Source: Chryseobacterium sp. SC28
Lineage (GTDB): Bacteria > Bacteroidota > Bacteroidia > Flavobacteriales > Weeksellaceae
Reading direction: 5' to 3'
Length of the DNA stretch: 64,000 nt
Assembly (NCBI RefSeq): GCF_003932955.1
Contig: NZ_QOVY01000001.1
Location: 62,001-126,000 of the forward strand
This document shows positions 44,776 to 54,498 of the stretch, piece after piece (the first letter of the stretch is position 1; every line of letters begins with the position of its first letter). The notes beneath the pieces were generated by a model. That model saw only the letters and a program-made list of their open reading frames with translations, ran no database searches and was not told the DNA's origin. The translations under genes and the position numbers were made by a program.

Positions 44776-46224
44776 ATGAAATTACAAACAATATTTTTTA
44801 GTATATTAGTGGGGACACTTTCAATAATATCTTGTAGTGAAAATAGATTAGAAGAAAGTCCTGTCGATCAGTTTCCACTTGAAAGTCCTCTAACAAGTGA
44901 GTCCGACATGTTATATCTTTTAAATGGAGTATATGACCAATATTCTACCGCAGCAGGTTTTGGAACAGACATCCTTGTTTTTGGAGATTTAATTTCCGAT
45001 AACGTATTTATAACTTCTCAAAATACTGACGTTGCCTATCGTACAACAGGATTTTTAAATTGGTCACCAGACGTTTCCGATTTCGGTATGCTAGACGATC
45101 TCTATGATGGCATAGTTTTAGCAAATGCCGTTATTAATGATCAGTCTTTAGCAGAGACACCCACTGTTTTAAATTACAAAGGCGAGGCAAGAATTGCAAG
45201 GGCTATAGGTTATTTTTACGCTGTAAGTTTTTATTCTCCAAATCCAACAGCGGGAGTCAATCAAGAATACGGCGTTCCATTAAACGTAGGTATTTACAAT
45301 CCGGATAACAACTTACCCCGAGCTAGTGTTGCAGAGGTCTATGACTTAATTATTTCGGATCTGACCAGCGCGTTGAGCATGATGACCTCGGAAGTACCTT
45401 TAAACAAAGGCCACTTAAGTCCTACTGCAGCGAGATTGTTGTTGTCAAGAGTTTACTTGACACGAGGTGCTGCAGGAGATTATCAAAAAGCTTTAGATTA
45501 TGCAAATCAAGTAATTAATTCTGCAGGAAGTAATACTTTTGATTTCGTTTCCAAAACCAATTATGTTAATTATTTTACTTCCTCTGATATTGCGATAAGC
45601 GAAAATCAACCAGAAACTGTTTGGGAAATCAACATGACCTCCACTCCATCCGAAAATACGTCCGTCAATAATTCCCTATCATCTTTCTACGCCAGTAACG
45701 GATCAAAGAAAAGATTCCTATTTACTCAGAATTTCTATAGTTCTTTCCCATCTACAGATGTTCGTAGATCCTTATTTACTTCGTCAGCGGTGCCTACTCA
45801 AGATAATCCCACCGGTTTATGGACAAGAAAATATATAAGATTAACATCTGAAGGCAACTTTACTCAAAATGTTAAAATTCTTAGGATGTCAGAGGCTTAT
45901 TTAAATAAGATAGAAGCCTTAAATAAATTAGGAAACCTAACTGCTGCGTTGACAGAACTAAATTCTTTTGCTACAAAAAGAGGAGGCTCTACATATACTT
46001 CTGCAAGTATAGAAAATATCTTGACCGAAAGGAGAAAAGAATTTTTTGCAGAAGGACAAAGATTTTTTGATTTGAAAAGAAATAACTTAGGATTCTCTAA
46101 AATCACAAATTGCTATAGTAGTATTTGTGACGTTCCTGCAAACAGCAGATTATTTATAATACCAATGCCGCTGAGAGAGATGAATATTAATCCCAATATG
46201 ACACAGTATCCTGATTGGAAATAA
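44776..46224 (+). CDS. SusD/RagB-family outer membrane lipoprotein
   Basis: This partner lipoprotein caps the SusC channel and captures ligand. With the ATG at 44776 it is 482 residues. It has a lipoprotein signal ending LSIISC, then TPR-like helices (SESDMLYLLNGVYDQY, GEARIARAIGYFYAV, LSPTAARLLLSRVYLTRGA). The C-terminal ILTERRKEFFAEGQRFFDLKR is the conserved SusD segment. An in-frame TTG six bases upstream is a less likely start. It follows susC by 12 bases and shares its AT-rich codon use. Substrate unknown. Confidence 0.94.
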   Translation: MKLQTIFFSILVGTLSIISCSENRLEESPVDQFPLESPLTSESDMLYLLNGVYDQYSTAAGFGTDILVFGDLISDNVFITSQNTDVAYRTTGFLNWSPDVSDFGMLDDLYDGIVLANAVINDQSLAETPTVLNYKGEARIARAIGYFYAVSFYSPNPTAGVNQEYGVPLNVGIYNPDNNLPRASVAEVYDLIISDLTSALSMMTSEVPLNKGHLSPTAARLLLSRVYLTRGAAGDYQKALDYANQVINSAGSNTFDFVSKTNYVNYFTSSDIAISENQPETVWEINMTSTPSENTSVNNSLSSFYASNGSKKRFLFTQNFYSSFPSTDVRRSLFTSSAVPTQDNPTGLWTRKYIRLTSEGNFTQNVKILRMSEAYLNKIEALNKLGNLTAALTELNSFATKRGGSTYTSASIENILTERRKEFFAEGQRFFDLKRNNLGFSKITNCYSSICDVPANSRLFIIPMPLREMNINPNMTQYPDWK

Positions 46225-46319
46225 AAAATTCTAAAATTAAAATAAGGAAAAATAAACCACCTCGTGATTTTAATTAGATATATTTTCTAACTCCCAAACT
46301 ATCAATTTTTATTTTTAAC

Positions 46320-46350
46320 TTGACAACTTTGTGAAAAAGTTTTATCTTTA
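46320..46350 (+). promoter_or_regulatory. Promoter for the type IX secreted protein gene
   Basis: TTG at 46320-46322 and TATCTTTA at 46343-46350 are 20 bases apart, close to the Bacteroidota consensus, about 30 bases upstream of the ATG at 46380. Confidence 0.5.
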
Positions 46351-46379
46351 CATTAAATATAACAAAAAAAGGTTTTATT

Positions 46380-47741
46380 ATGAAAAAAGTTTTACTTACT
46401 TTAAGCGTAGCTGCACTTTCATTTAGTGCAAATGCTCAGTATTCTTGGACACCTCAGGCAACCAATTTTCCTGTTAATTTCGGTGTCGATGAAATTTCGA
46501 TTGTGGATGCCAATACGGCTTGGATTTTTGCATACGACGGCTCAGGAGCGGGAACATATCCCAAAATCGTATCAAAAACCAGCAATGGCGGTAATACTTG
46601 GACTGCCAGTACTATCACTGGGCCGGGCAGTAATGCTTTGATATCCGACATAGCTGCCGTTGATGCCAATACAGCTTACATCGTTACTGCACAATTTACT
46701 ATAGGCGAAAATGCCAATAGAATTTGGAAAACCACAGATGGTGGCAGTACATGGGTAAATCAGACTTCAGGATATTCCAGTGCATCTTTCGGTAATCAAA
46801 TTTATTTTTGGGATGCTAACAATGGATGGACGGCAGGAGATCCAGTAGGCGGTAAATTCGAAATGTATAAAACTTCAAACGGTGGTGCCACATGGACAGC
46901 TGTAGCTGGCGCTCCGGCACCTTTTGGAGGTCAAGGCGGTGAGTATAGCTATGTAGGGGTAAAAGATGTTGTTGGGGATCACATCTGGATTGGGACAGAT
47001 AGCGGACGTATTTTGCATTCCCCGGATAGAGGTAGTACGTGGACGGGCAATTTTAGTCCGGTAATTGATTTTGGTGGAGTTAAAGAACCAGGCTCTTTCG
47101 GTTCTTTCGCTTTTAAAGACCCTGCCAATGGTCTTCTAATTGCTGTCGATGGAGATGTGAATGCCACATTGTGGTCTACTTCAGATTCCGGCGTTACTTG
47201 GGATCCTGTGGAGGCTACAGGAACTTGGTTCTTTGGTGATATCGCCTATGTGCCGGGTACCGCAAATACTTATGTGACAACAGGTATTAATTCTAACGCT
47301 GCTCAAGGAACAGGTTCTTCCTACTCAACGGATGGCGGACTTACTTGGACTATCATAGATAACATACCAGGTTTACAAGGCGGGCAAAGAGGGAGAGTAA
47401 AATTCTACAATTCCACAACAGGCTGGGCAGGATTCTTCAGTGATGGTCCTGGCGGTTCGGAAGGAATATTCGAATTTTCCGGAGATCTTTCTCTTGCAGT
47501 TAACGAAGCTGCTGCAAAAAGTAATTTGAAAATTTATCCAAATCCTGCTGTTGACGTTCTGAATCTTACTTCTAATAAAAAAATCGAATCCGTCACTATC
47601 TACGACTTAACCGGTAAAAAAGTGAAGTCAACGACAGATACTCAACAGATTAATGTCTCTTCATTAGCTAAGGGTACATATATTCTTCAGGCATACTATG
47701 GAAATGGTGCCGTAGAAAATACCAAATTCATCAAAAAATAA
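46380..47741 (+). CDS. Secreted BNR/YCF48-like repeat protein with type IX sorting domain
   Basis: This 453-residue protein has a signal peptide (MKKVLLTLSVAALSFSANA) and at least six Asp-box motifs of the S-x-G-x-TW type (SNGGNTWT, TDGGSTWV, SNGGATWT, DRGSTWTG, SDSGVTWD, TDGGLTWT), which suggests a beta-propeller. The last 75 residues form a type IX secretion sorting domain (NLKIYPNPAVDVLNL, then LTGKKVKS, and a GTYIL motif). It should be exported by the gliding/type IX system and held at the surface or released. Ligand or enzyme activity is not evident. Confidence 0.88.
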   Translation: MKKVLLTLSVAALSFSANAQYSWTPQATNFPVNFGVDEISIVDANTAWIFAYDGSGAGTYPKIVSKTSNGGNTWTASTITGPGSNALISDIAAVDANTAYIVTAQFTIGENANRIWKTTDGGSTWVNQTSGYSSASFGNQIYFWDANNGWTAGDPVGGKFEMYKTSNGGATWTAVAGAPAPFGGQGGEYSYVGVKDVVGDHIWIGTDSGRILHSPDRGSTWTGNFSPVIDFGGVKEPGSFGSFAFKDPANGLLIAVDGDVNATLWSTSDSGVTWDPVEATGTWFFGDIAYVPGTANTYVTTGINSNAAQGTGSSYSTDGGLTWTIIDNIPGLQGGQRGRVKFYNSTTGWAGFFSDGPGGSEGIFEFSGDLSLAVNEAAAKSNLKIYPNPAVDVLNLTSNKKIESVTIYDLTGKKVKSTTDTQQINVSSLAKGTYILQAYYGNGAVENTKFIKK

Positions 47742-47762
47742 TCCCAATTATTTTTTAACCAT

Positions 47763-47789
47763 AAAATCCCGCCACCCGCGGGATTTTTT
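47763..47789 (+). terminator. Rho-independent terminator
   Basis: A 10-base stem AAAATCCCGC (47763-47772) with GCGGGATTTT (47778-47787) and a five-base loop runs into a T-run. It ends the gene for the type IX secreted protein. Confidence 0.9.
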
Positions 47790-47806
47790 ATTTCGGTATA
47801 TCTTAC

Positions 47807-47814
47807 TATTTTTG
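47807..47814 (+). promoter_or_regulatory. -7 element for the porin gene
   Basis: TATTTTTG matches TAnnTTTG and lies 16 bases before the porin ATG. No clear -33 TTTG is seen because the preceding terminator occupies that place. Confidence 0.4.
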
Positions 47815-47830
47815 TACTCAAATTTCCTTG

Positions 47831-49753
47831 ATGAAATATTTTTTAGCGCTGGCATTCGTTTGCAGTATTTTTGCAAACGGACAACAAGTGAACAAAACTG
47901 ATTCCAACCAAATCCCTTCCGACACCCTCAGAGTAGACTCCGGAGAGAAAGATTCAATGGAAATCTACAAACCTACCATCAACGATTATCAGGTCAAAAC
48001 CAGATTTTCCGAAAAGAAAATCTTCGATACCACTTTTACGATTGAAAGATCCTACATCGCAACGCAATACAACAAAAAAGATAATTTCGGAAAGATCCAA
48101 TTTGCCAACATCGGCTCCGGATTTCAAAATCTGATGTACTCCAAAAACCCCGAGCAGAACCTGAGTCTATTGCCGGAAAACAAATCTTTTTTCATCAAAG
48201 GCGAAAACGACATCCACTATTACGACGTCAAAACGCCCACCACCACTTTTTATTACAACAATGCCATGCAAAACGGTGGACAATTGCAAACCACCTACAC
48301 ACAAAACATTGGCAAAAGCTTCAATTTCGCGATAGAATATATGGGACTGAGATCCCAGGGCCTTTACCGGAACAGCCTCGCCGCCAGCAACAACACCATA
48401 TTCAGCGGTCATTACATCTCAAAGAATGGCAAATACGAAGCCTATGCCCACTTCATCCACCAGAACGTAGATAATCAGGAAAATGGCGGAATTGCCGATC
48501 TGACGGTCTTCCTCAGCGGAGATTCCCGATTCAACAACCGGCAAAATATAGAGACCAACCTCTCCGGCACAGATTCGAGATATTCCTACAGAAGGTATTA
48601 TTTCAGCCAAGAATTTTCTCCTTTCGATCCCGCAAAATATCCCTTCAAGCTGAGGCATACGATCTTTCATCAAGGCAATAAATATTATTTTACGGAGACC
48701 ACTGCCAATACAGAATTCTTCGGCTCAGAAGATATTCCCAACTTCCCACTCTCCAATAAAAAATTCTCCAATAATCTTAGCAATACGCTAAGCTTGGTTT
48801 GGGACAACGACAAATTCAAATTAGATGCCGGTTTCCGACACCAATCTTTGGAGTTTGGCAACAAAAATGCGTTTCCACTTCTGAACATTCCCGGCTATTT
48901 CAAAGAGCAAAGAATCGGCGCAGTGGGCAATTTGCAAATTAAATTGTGGGACAAAATCCAACTGAAATCGTTTCTCGAAATCTCCAAGGGCGATGACTTT
49001 GGAGATTATGTCAAAACCACCAACGATTTGATTTTTGAGCCGATTAAAGGCTATTTGGTCGAAGGCCGGGTCAACTTCCAGTCTGCCTATCCAAGCTTCA
49101 ACTATCTCGTCAACTCTTCGCATTATCAGAATTACAATTATTACCTGCAGAATCCCGATAACGAAATCGTGACCCAGCTGGGAGGCACGCTAAGATTGGC
49201 AAAATGGTTTGACACCCAAGTTTTTGTCGATTTTTTCAAGATCGACAATTACACCTATTTTGACGCGTTTTCGAAACCTCAACAGAGCGCGTCGGCGCTC
49301 AATATTTCGCAGATCGGCGGCGAAAGCACCCTGAAATATGGCAAATTCAATCTCAACGGGAAAGTGATTTTTCAAAAGGCACTCAGCAATCAGGAACTGC
49401 TGCCGATGCCGGATTTCATTGGCAGAATCAACGTTTTTTATCAAGCACCGGCTTTCAAACGAGCGGCCGAGGTGCAGGTGGGCGTCAAGCTCTATTATTT
49501 TTCCAAATTTGACTCCAGAGAATATTCGCCCATTCTCAATGAATATATTTTACCGGGAAGCAATCCTTATTCCATTGGTGGCCAGCCTATTGCAGACGTT
49601 TATTTCAATATGAGAGTCAAGCGGATGTTTTTCTACATCGAGGGGCAACACATCAATCAGACTTTTATGCAGAACAAATCTTTCACCGCGCCGGGCTACC
49701 CGATTTACGATTTCAGGCTCAATCTTGGCGTAGTCTGGTATCTTTTCCATTAA
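47831..49753 (+). CDS. Putative outer membrane porin (DUF4289 type)
   Basis: This 640-residue protein has a signal peptide (MKYFLALAFVCSIFANG) and then long amphipathic beta-strand-rich sequence ending in aromatic residues (VVWYLFH), as expected for an outer membrane barrel. Length and pattern fit the Bacteroidota putative porin family. The ATG at 47831 is chosen over a TTG three bases upstream. bshC follows after 82 bases; TAATTTTG across its stop codon (49751-49758) may be a -7 element for bshC. Confidence 0.78.
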   Translation: MKYFLALAFVCSIFANGQQVNKTDSNQIPSDTLRVDSGEKDSMEIYKPTINDYQVKTRFSEKKIFDTTFTIERSYIATQYNKKDNFGKIQFANIGSGFQNLMYSKNPEQNLSLLPENKSFFIKGENDIHYYDVKTPTTTFYYNNAMQNGGQLQTTYTQNIGKSFNFAIEYMGLRSQGLYRNSLAASNNTIFSGHYISKNGKYEAYAHFIHQNVDNQENGGIADLTVFLSGDSRFNNRQNIETNLSGTDSRYSYRRYYFSQEFSPFDPAKYPFKLRHTIFHQGNKYYFTETTANTEFFGSEDIPNFPLSNKKFSNNLSNTLSLVWDNDKFKLDAGFRHQSLEFGNKNAFPLLNIPGYFKEQRIGAVGNLQIKLWDKIQLKSFLEISKGDDFGDYVKTTNDLIFEPIKGYLVEGRVNFQSAYPSFNYLVNSSHYQNYNYYLQNPDNEIVTQLGGTLRLAKWFDTQVFVDFFKIDNYTYFDAFSKPQQSASALNISQIGGESTLKYGKFNLNGKVIFQKALSNQELLPMPDFIGRINVFYQAPAFKRAAEVQVGVKLYYFSKFDSREYSPILNEYILPGSNPYSIGGQPIADVYFNMRVKRMFFYIEGQHINQTFMQNKSFTAPGYPIYDFRLNLGVVWYLFH

Positions 49754-49835
49754 TTTTGCAAATAGTGATGGTGGCCGTTTTCATTTTTCCCTTCCGCAAA
49801 TCCATACCATAAACCAACTGACAACCGACAACCCA

Positions 49836-51410
49836 ATGAACATTGACTTCCAAAATATAGCCAGCATTCCGCCGCTCATAAAAGATTTTTTAGGAAAGAA
49901 TCTCGACGGATTTCAGGATAAAATTTTTGATTTGGATCATTTTAAAAATCAAATATTAGCAAAGCAAAAGTCATTTTCTGAAGATAAAAGGCAAATCCTT
50001 TGCGAAACTATTCTATTGCAACATCAGGCTGAACCGATGTCCGAAAAACAGCGGGAAACTGTTGCTCTTCTAAAAAAGCAAAACACTTTCAGCGTCACAA
50101 CGGGTCATCAGCTCAATCTTTTTACCGGACCGGTTTTCTTTGTTTATAAAATATTGCAGACGATAAAAACCGCTGACTTTCTAAAATCCAATTTCCCCGA
50201 TCACAACTTCGTCCCGATTTTCTGGATGGCAACGGAGGACCACGATTTCGAAGAGGTCAATCATTTCAAAACCCGCGAAAATTATTATGAGATCAAAGGT
50301 CATTCGGGAGGTGCTGTAGGGAATATCAAGGTGGAGGATCAGTATTTTATTCAGGAATTTGAAAAGGAATTTAAAGATTACATTTACGGCACAGAACTCA
50401 TTCTCTGGCTCCGAAATGCTTATAAAAAAGGAAATTCGCACACGCAGGCCATTCGCTATTTGGTCAATCAATTATTTGCAGATTACGGCTTATTGACGAT
50501 CGATGGAAATTCCAGAGCGTTAAAATCTCAAGTCAAGGATATTTTTAAGAAAGAATTACTGCACAATCAGCTTTTTGAAACCACCCAAATTCAACGGGCA
50601 TTTTTGGAAAAGCAATATCATAAAGTGCAGGTCAATCCTCGGGAAATCAATTTGTTTTATCTTTCGGAAACCAGAAATCGTATCGAAAAAATTAATGACG
50701 AGTATGTGGTTCTCGACACCGATTTGAAGTTTTCGGAGGAAAAAATATTGGAGGAATTAGAAAATCACCCGGAGAAATTTAGCCCAAATGCTGTGCTTCG
50801 TCCGGCTTATCAGGAATCTGTTTTGCCCAATTTGGCCTACGTTGGCGGCAATGCCGAAATCATGTATTGGATCGAACTCAAAGATTATTTTGCGGCCATC
50901 GATATCCCATTTCCCGTTTTGATTCCAAGAAATTCGATGCTGTTCCTCGAAGAAAAGACGATGCGAAAAATCGAAAAAGCCGGACTGGAGGTTGAAAATT
51001 TCTTCGAAAATTTTGCCGAAGTCTTGAATCAGAAAATACTGGAAAACAATGAGATTAGGTTGCTCCTTGCCGAAAAAGAAGTGCAACTCATCGGGTCTTT
51101 TTCCGAACTCAAAAACAAAGCTTCGGAAACCGATCGAAGTTTTTTCAATCTTGTAGAAGCAGAAGAAGCCCGGCAGTTAAAATCTTTCCGGCGGATGCAG
51201 AAACGCCTTCTGAAAGCGGAAAAAATCAAACAAGCAGAAAGGTTTGATCAGATGCAGCGGCTTTTCCTCGAGGTGCATCCGGGTGGGAACTGGCAAGAAA
51301 GGGTTTTTAATTTCAGTGTGTTCTATGCAGATCGGGGCAGGCAATGGATCGACGACTGCTACGAAAAAATCAATGTTCAAAAATCCGAACTAATAATTTC
51401 GCCCATTTAA
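49836..51410 (+). CDS. bshC: Bacillithiol synthase, cysteine-adding enzyme BshC
   Basis: BshC joins cysteine to glucosaminyl-malate in the last step of bacillithiol synthesis. The 524-residue protein has the BshC-typical SVTTGHQLNLFTGPVFFVYKI near residue 88 (Rossmann core) and FVPIFWMATEDHDFEEVNHF near 125. VLRPAYQESVLPNLAYVGG is near 315. The C-terminal end is helical. bshA and bshB are not in the window, so the pathway would be scattered. Confidence 0.95.
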   Translation: MNIDFQNIASIPPLIKDFLGKNLDGFQDKIFDLDHFKNQILAKQKSFSEDKRQILCETILLQHQAEPMSEKQRETVALLKKQNTFSVTTGHQLNLFTGPVFFVYKILQTIKTADFLKSNFPDHNFVPIFWMATEDHDFEEVNHFKTRENYYEIKGHSGGAVGNIKVEDQYFIQEFEKEFKDYIYGTELILWLRNAYKKGNSHTQAIRYLVNQLFADYGLLTIDGNSRALKSQVKDIFKKELLHNQLFETTQIQRAFLEKQYHKVQVNPREINLFYLSETRNRIEKINDEYVVLDTDLKFSEEKILEELENHPEKFSPNAVLRPAYQESVLPNLAYVGGNAEIMYWIELKDYFAAIDIPFPVLIPRNSMLFLEEKTMRKIEKAGLEVENFFENFAEVLNQKILENNEIRLLLAEKEVQLIGSFSELKNKASETDRSFFNLVEAEEARQLKSFRRMQKRLLKAEKIKQAERFDQMQRLFLEVHPGGNWQERVFNFSVFYADRGRQWIDDCYEKINVQKSELIISPI

Positions 51411-51421
51411 TCTGAAAGCAT

Positions 51422-51429
51422 TATTTTTG
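51422..51429 (+). promoter_or_regulatory. -7 element for the LysM gene
   Basis: TATTTTTG matches TAnnTTTG and lies 18 bases upstream of the ATG at 51448. No convincing -33 element is visible. Confidence 0.4.
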
Positions 51430-51447
51430 TATGATTATTAAATAAAA

Positions 51448-53436
51448 ATGATAAACAAAATTTTCATTTTATCCGCCATCACGGCGTTTTTAGGCTTATC
51501 TGCCCAAAAAACACACACTGTAGCGCCAAAAGAAACCATCTACGGAATTTCCAGACAATACGGTCTGTCCATCGATGAGTTTTATCAATTGAATCCTTCC
51601 AAAAAAGAAAGCGGCTTAAAAATAGGCGATGTTTTGACGGTTTCAAAAACCGGAACGCCAACCAAAACTGCCACGCTCAAATCAACTCCCGCAAAAACGA
51701 CTCCTGCGGCAAGTGGCTCGGCCTCCGGCAAAACAGGAAGCATTACCTTGCAGCCAAAGCAAACCATCTACGGCATAACCAAACAGTACAAAATATCGGA
51801 AGCCGATCTTCGGAAACTGAATCCAGAGTTGGATTCTCATCTCAAAATCGGCGATAAAGTGACGCTGCCTTTAGACCGTATTCAAAAATATGGAGGCTCT
51901 GCACCGGATAACAACGCTACAACTACAATTGCCGAGACCAAGCCGGCCACACAACAGCAAATGCCCGCTACGGCCACAGCAGAAGGACTGTACACCGTCC
52001 AAGCAAAAGACAACTATTACAAAATCTCCAGACAATTCAACCTTACTCAGAAACAATTGTTCGCACTTAATCCGGGCTTGGAAGCCTCAGGTTTGAAACC
52101 CGGCGAAACGATTAAAATCTCGGGAGGTACCACGATAAACATTGAAGATAACTCCAAAAACAATACGAAATCGGATCCTGCGACAGCGCCCATCCCATCC
52201 TCAGAAACTTCGGCCTCCAATAACGCTTCCAGCTCAGCAAATACCTTGACATCAGATGATGATTATATCACCTACACTGTTCAAAGTGGCGACACGATGT
52301 TCAGTATTATGAACCATTTCAACGTGACACTGGATCAGCTATTGACCCTGAATCCCAATCTTGCCGACGGTCTCAAAACCGGAATGGTTTTGAAAATCAA
52401 AAAGCAAGATCCGATGTACTCCAAAAAATCGGGCGATGTTCTGAGCGTGGTTCTGATGCTGCCCTTCGGATTTGATGCCAATGATGCCAAATACAGAACA
52501 TTGTCTATGGATTTTCTTACCGGCGCAAAACTAGCGGCCGAGAGAAATGCCGGATTAGGTCAAAAACTGGACATCAAAGTCGTAGATGCAGGAAACGAAA
52601 ATACGTTTAAGAACAGCCTTTCGCAAATTAATCAAGATAATACCGATCTAATCATTGGGCCTTTTTTCAAATCGAGTGTTTTGGAAGTCCTCAATTATGT
52701 GAAGCAGAAAAACATTCCGGTGGTGGCACCTTTTGCCAATTCGCCCGACCTTTTTGATTATAGCAATTTAATCATCGTTGAAACCGAAAATTCTGTTTAT
52801 TCGGATCGGATTGTGAAAGAGGTGGCGCAGGTTTATCAAGGTCAAAAAATCTATATCGTGGCCGATAGTTCCCGAGCTCACGCCAACGCTATAAAAACAG
52901 GTCTGGAGAAATCTTTGTCGAATCCGACTGTCGTCATCGTCAATACCCCCGCCGACATCCAGTTGGAAACCAATATGGTAACGGGACAGTCTGCTCCGGT
53001 GATTGCAGTCTTGGCAGACGACAATGATGCTGCGGGTAGCGCCTTCGCTTCAAAAATAATAGCACTCGCCAAACAAACCGAAGGTGTCAAAGCCTTTAGT
53101 ATGTTCTACAGCCCCAGCTTCGAGAAAAACGTGGATGAACTTTCCAAAGCGAGTCTCGTCTATCTGATGGACAGAAAAATCAATTACGACGGCGATTTCG
53201 AAAAAGAAATATTAGCTGCTTACAAATCAAAATATTGTAAAACGCCATCGAAGTATGCGGTCATCGGTTTCGACGTGATGAATGATATGCTGATGCGAGA
53301 GAATAAAAAAGGGGAAATCTTCAAACAAATCGACAAATCGCAAACCCAACTTGCCACAAAATTCGAATTCGCAAAAGCAAAACCCAATGGCGCGTACATC
53401 AACAAGGGTTATAGAGTGGTAAGATTGGTACAGTAA
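51448..53436 (+). CDS. Four-LysM protein fused to a periplasmic-binding-protein-like domain
   Basis: This 662-residue exported protein has a signal peptide (about 1-20) and four LysM peptidoglycan-binding repeats at about 22-65, 97-140, 182-225 and 275-318 (patterns such as ETIYGISRQYGLS and DTMFSIMNHFNVT). Low-complexity Ser/Thr/Ala linkers separate them. The C-terminal half, from about 330, has a type I periplasmic-binding-protein pattern (VVLMLPFG, IIGPFFKS, KNIPVVAPFANS). Binding to peptidoglycan is clear; the ligand of the second half is unknown. LpoA-like regulation of wall synthesis is one possibility. Confidence 0.88.
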   Translation: MINKIFILSAITAFLGLSAQKTHTVAPKETIYGISRQYGLSIDEFYQLNPSKKESGLKIGDVLTVSKTGTPTKTATLKSTPAKTTPAASGSASGKTGSITLQPKQTIYGITKQYKISEADLRKLNPELDSHLKIGDKVTLPLDRIQKYGGSAPDNNATTTIAETKPATQQQMPATATAEGLYTVQAKDNYYKISRQFNLTQKQLFALNPGLEASGLKPGETIKISGGTTINIEDNSKNNTKSDPATAPIPSSETSASNNASSSANTLTSDDDYITYTVQSGDTMFSIMNHFNVTLDQLLTLNPNLADGLKTGMVLKIKKQDPMYSKKSGDVLSVVLMLPFGFDANDAKYRTLSMDFLTGAKLAAERNAGLGQKLDIKVVDAGNENTFKNSLSQINQDNTDLIIGPFFKSSVLEVLNYVKQKNIPVVAPFANSPDLFDYSNLIIVETENSVYSDRIVKEVAQVYQGQKIYIVADSSRAHANAIKTGLEKSLSNPTVVIVNTPADIQLETNMVTGQSAPVIAVLADDNDAAGSAFASKIIALAKQTEGVKAFSMFYSPSFEKNVDELSKASLVYLMDRKINYDGDFEKEILAAYKSKYCKTPSKYAVIGFDVMNDMLMRENKKGEIFKQIDKSQTQLATKFEFAKAKPNGAYINKGYRVVRLVQ

Positions 53437-53612
53437 TACCTACAAAATGACAGGAAAAATCACAGAGATGAAATGCGACCGCTTTTCATCATAAAAAAGA
53501 ACAATTGCTGCTGAGCCAAAGAGCTTCAAGTTTCAATCTCCATCAAAAATCAATAAAAAAATCGGATGACACGCTATAGATGTTTCCATTTACCAAAAAA
53601 AGTAATCCTTAA

Positions 53613-54488
53613 ATGAAAGCACTTGTATTTCCCGGGCAGGGGTCGCAATATGTAGGAATGGGCAAAGAATTGTATGATGCCCGAAAAGACGTAAAAGACC
53701 TCATGGATTCCGCCAACGAGATTCTCGGTTTCGACCTTGTTTCGATGATGTTTGGCGGCACGGAAGAAGATCTCAAAAAAACCAGCGTGACGCAACCCGC
53801 AATTTTCGTACATTCTGTTGCCGCCGTAAAAGTAGCCAATGGTCTTGGCGCTGAGATGGTTGCGGGACATTCTTTGGGAGAGTTTTCCGCCTTGGTGGCC
53901 AACGGCGTTTTGTCATTTGACGACGGACTGATTTTGGTGAAAGCAAGGGCTGAGGCGATGCAAATGGCTTGCGACAACAATCCCGGTTCTATGGCCGCCA
54001 TTCTCGGTCTGGAAGATGCCAAAATTGAGGAGGTCTGTGCTGAAATAGAAGGCATTGTGGTGCCGGCGAACTATAACTGTCCGGGGCAATTGGTAATTTC
54101 CGGCGAAACGACCTCCGTAGAAAAAGCGTGTGAAGCCCTGAAAGCAGCAGGAGCAAAAAGAGCGTTGATCTTGTCCGTAAACGGAGCCTTTCACTCGCCT
54201 CTGATGATGCCGGCTCAGGAAAGGCTGGCAATTGCCATAGAAAATACCAAGTTTCGAAAAGCAACAATTCCGGTGTATCAAAATGTTACAGCCACGGCAG
54301 TCTCCGATCCGGATGAGATCAAAAAAAACCTGATGGCGCAATTGACCGGTCCGGTGAAATGGACACAAAGCGTGCAAAATATGATTAAAGACGGCGCTAC
54401 CACCTTCGTAGAAGTTGGACCCGGGAAAACGCTACAGGGCTTGATCAAAAAGATCAATCCGGAAGTTTTTGTATCTTCGGCCATATAA
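53613..54488 (+). CDS. fabD: Malonyl-CoA:ACP transacylase
   Basis: FabD loads malonate onto acyl carrier protein for fatty acid synthesis. The 291-residue protein has VFPGQGSQYVGMG at 4-16, the nucleophile Ser in VAGHSLGEFSAL near 87, and the catalytic His in NGAFHSPLM near 196. Length is normal. It ends 10 bases before the GHMP kinase gene. Confidence 0.97.
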   Translation: MKALVFPGQGSQYVGMGKELYDARKDVKDLMDSANEILGFDLVSMMFGGTEEDLKKTSVTQPAIFVHSVAAVKVANGLGAEMVAGHSLGEFSALVANGVLSFDDGLILVKARAEAMQMACDNNPGSMAAILGLEDAKIEEVCAEIEGIVVPANYNCPGQLVISGETTSVEKACEALKAAGAKRALILSVNGAFHSPLMMPAQERLAIAIENTKFRKATIPVYQNVTATAVSDPDEIKKNLMAQLTGPVKWTQSVQNMIKDGATTFVEVGPGKTLQGLIKKINPEVFVSSAI

Positions 54489-54498
54489 AACTGAAGCT

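Noticed and set aside
51448-52420. Repetitive sequence in the LysM gene considered as a DNA repeat array
   Set aside because: The repeats are protein-level LysM domains separated by variable linkers; there are no uniform DNA repeats or spacers as in CRISPR.
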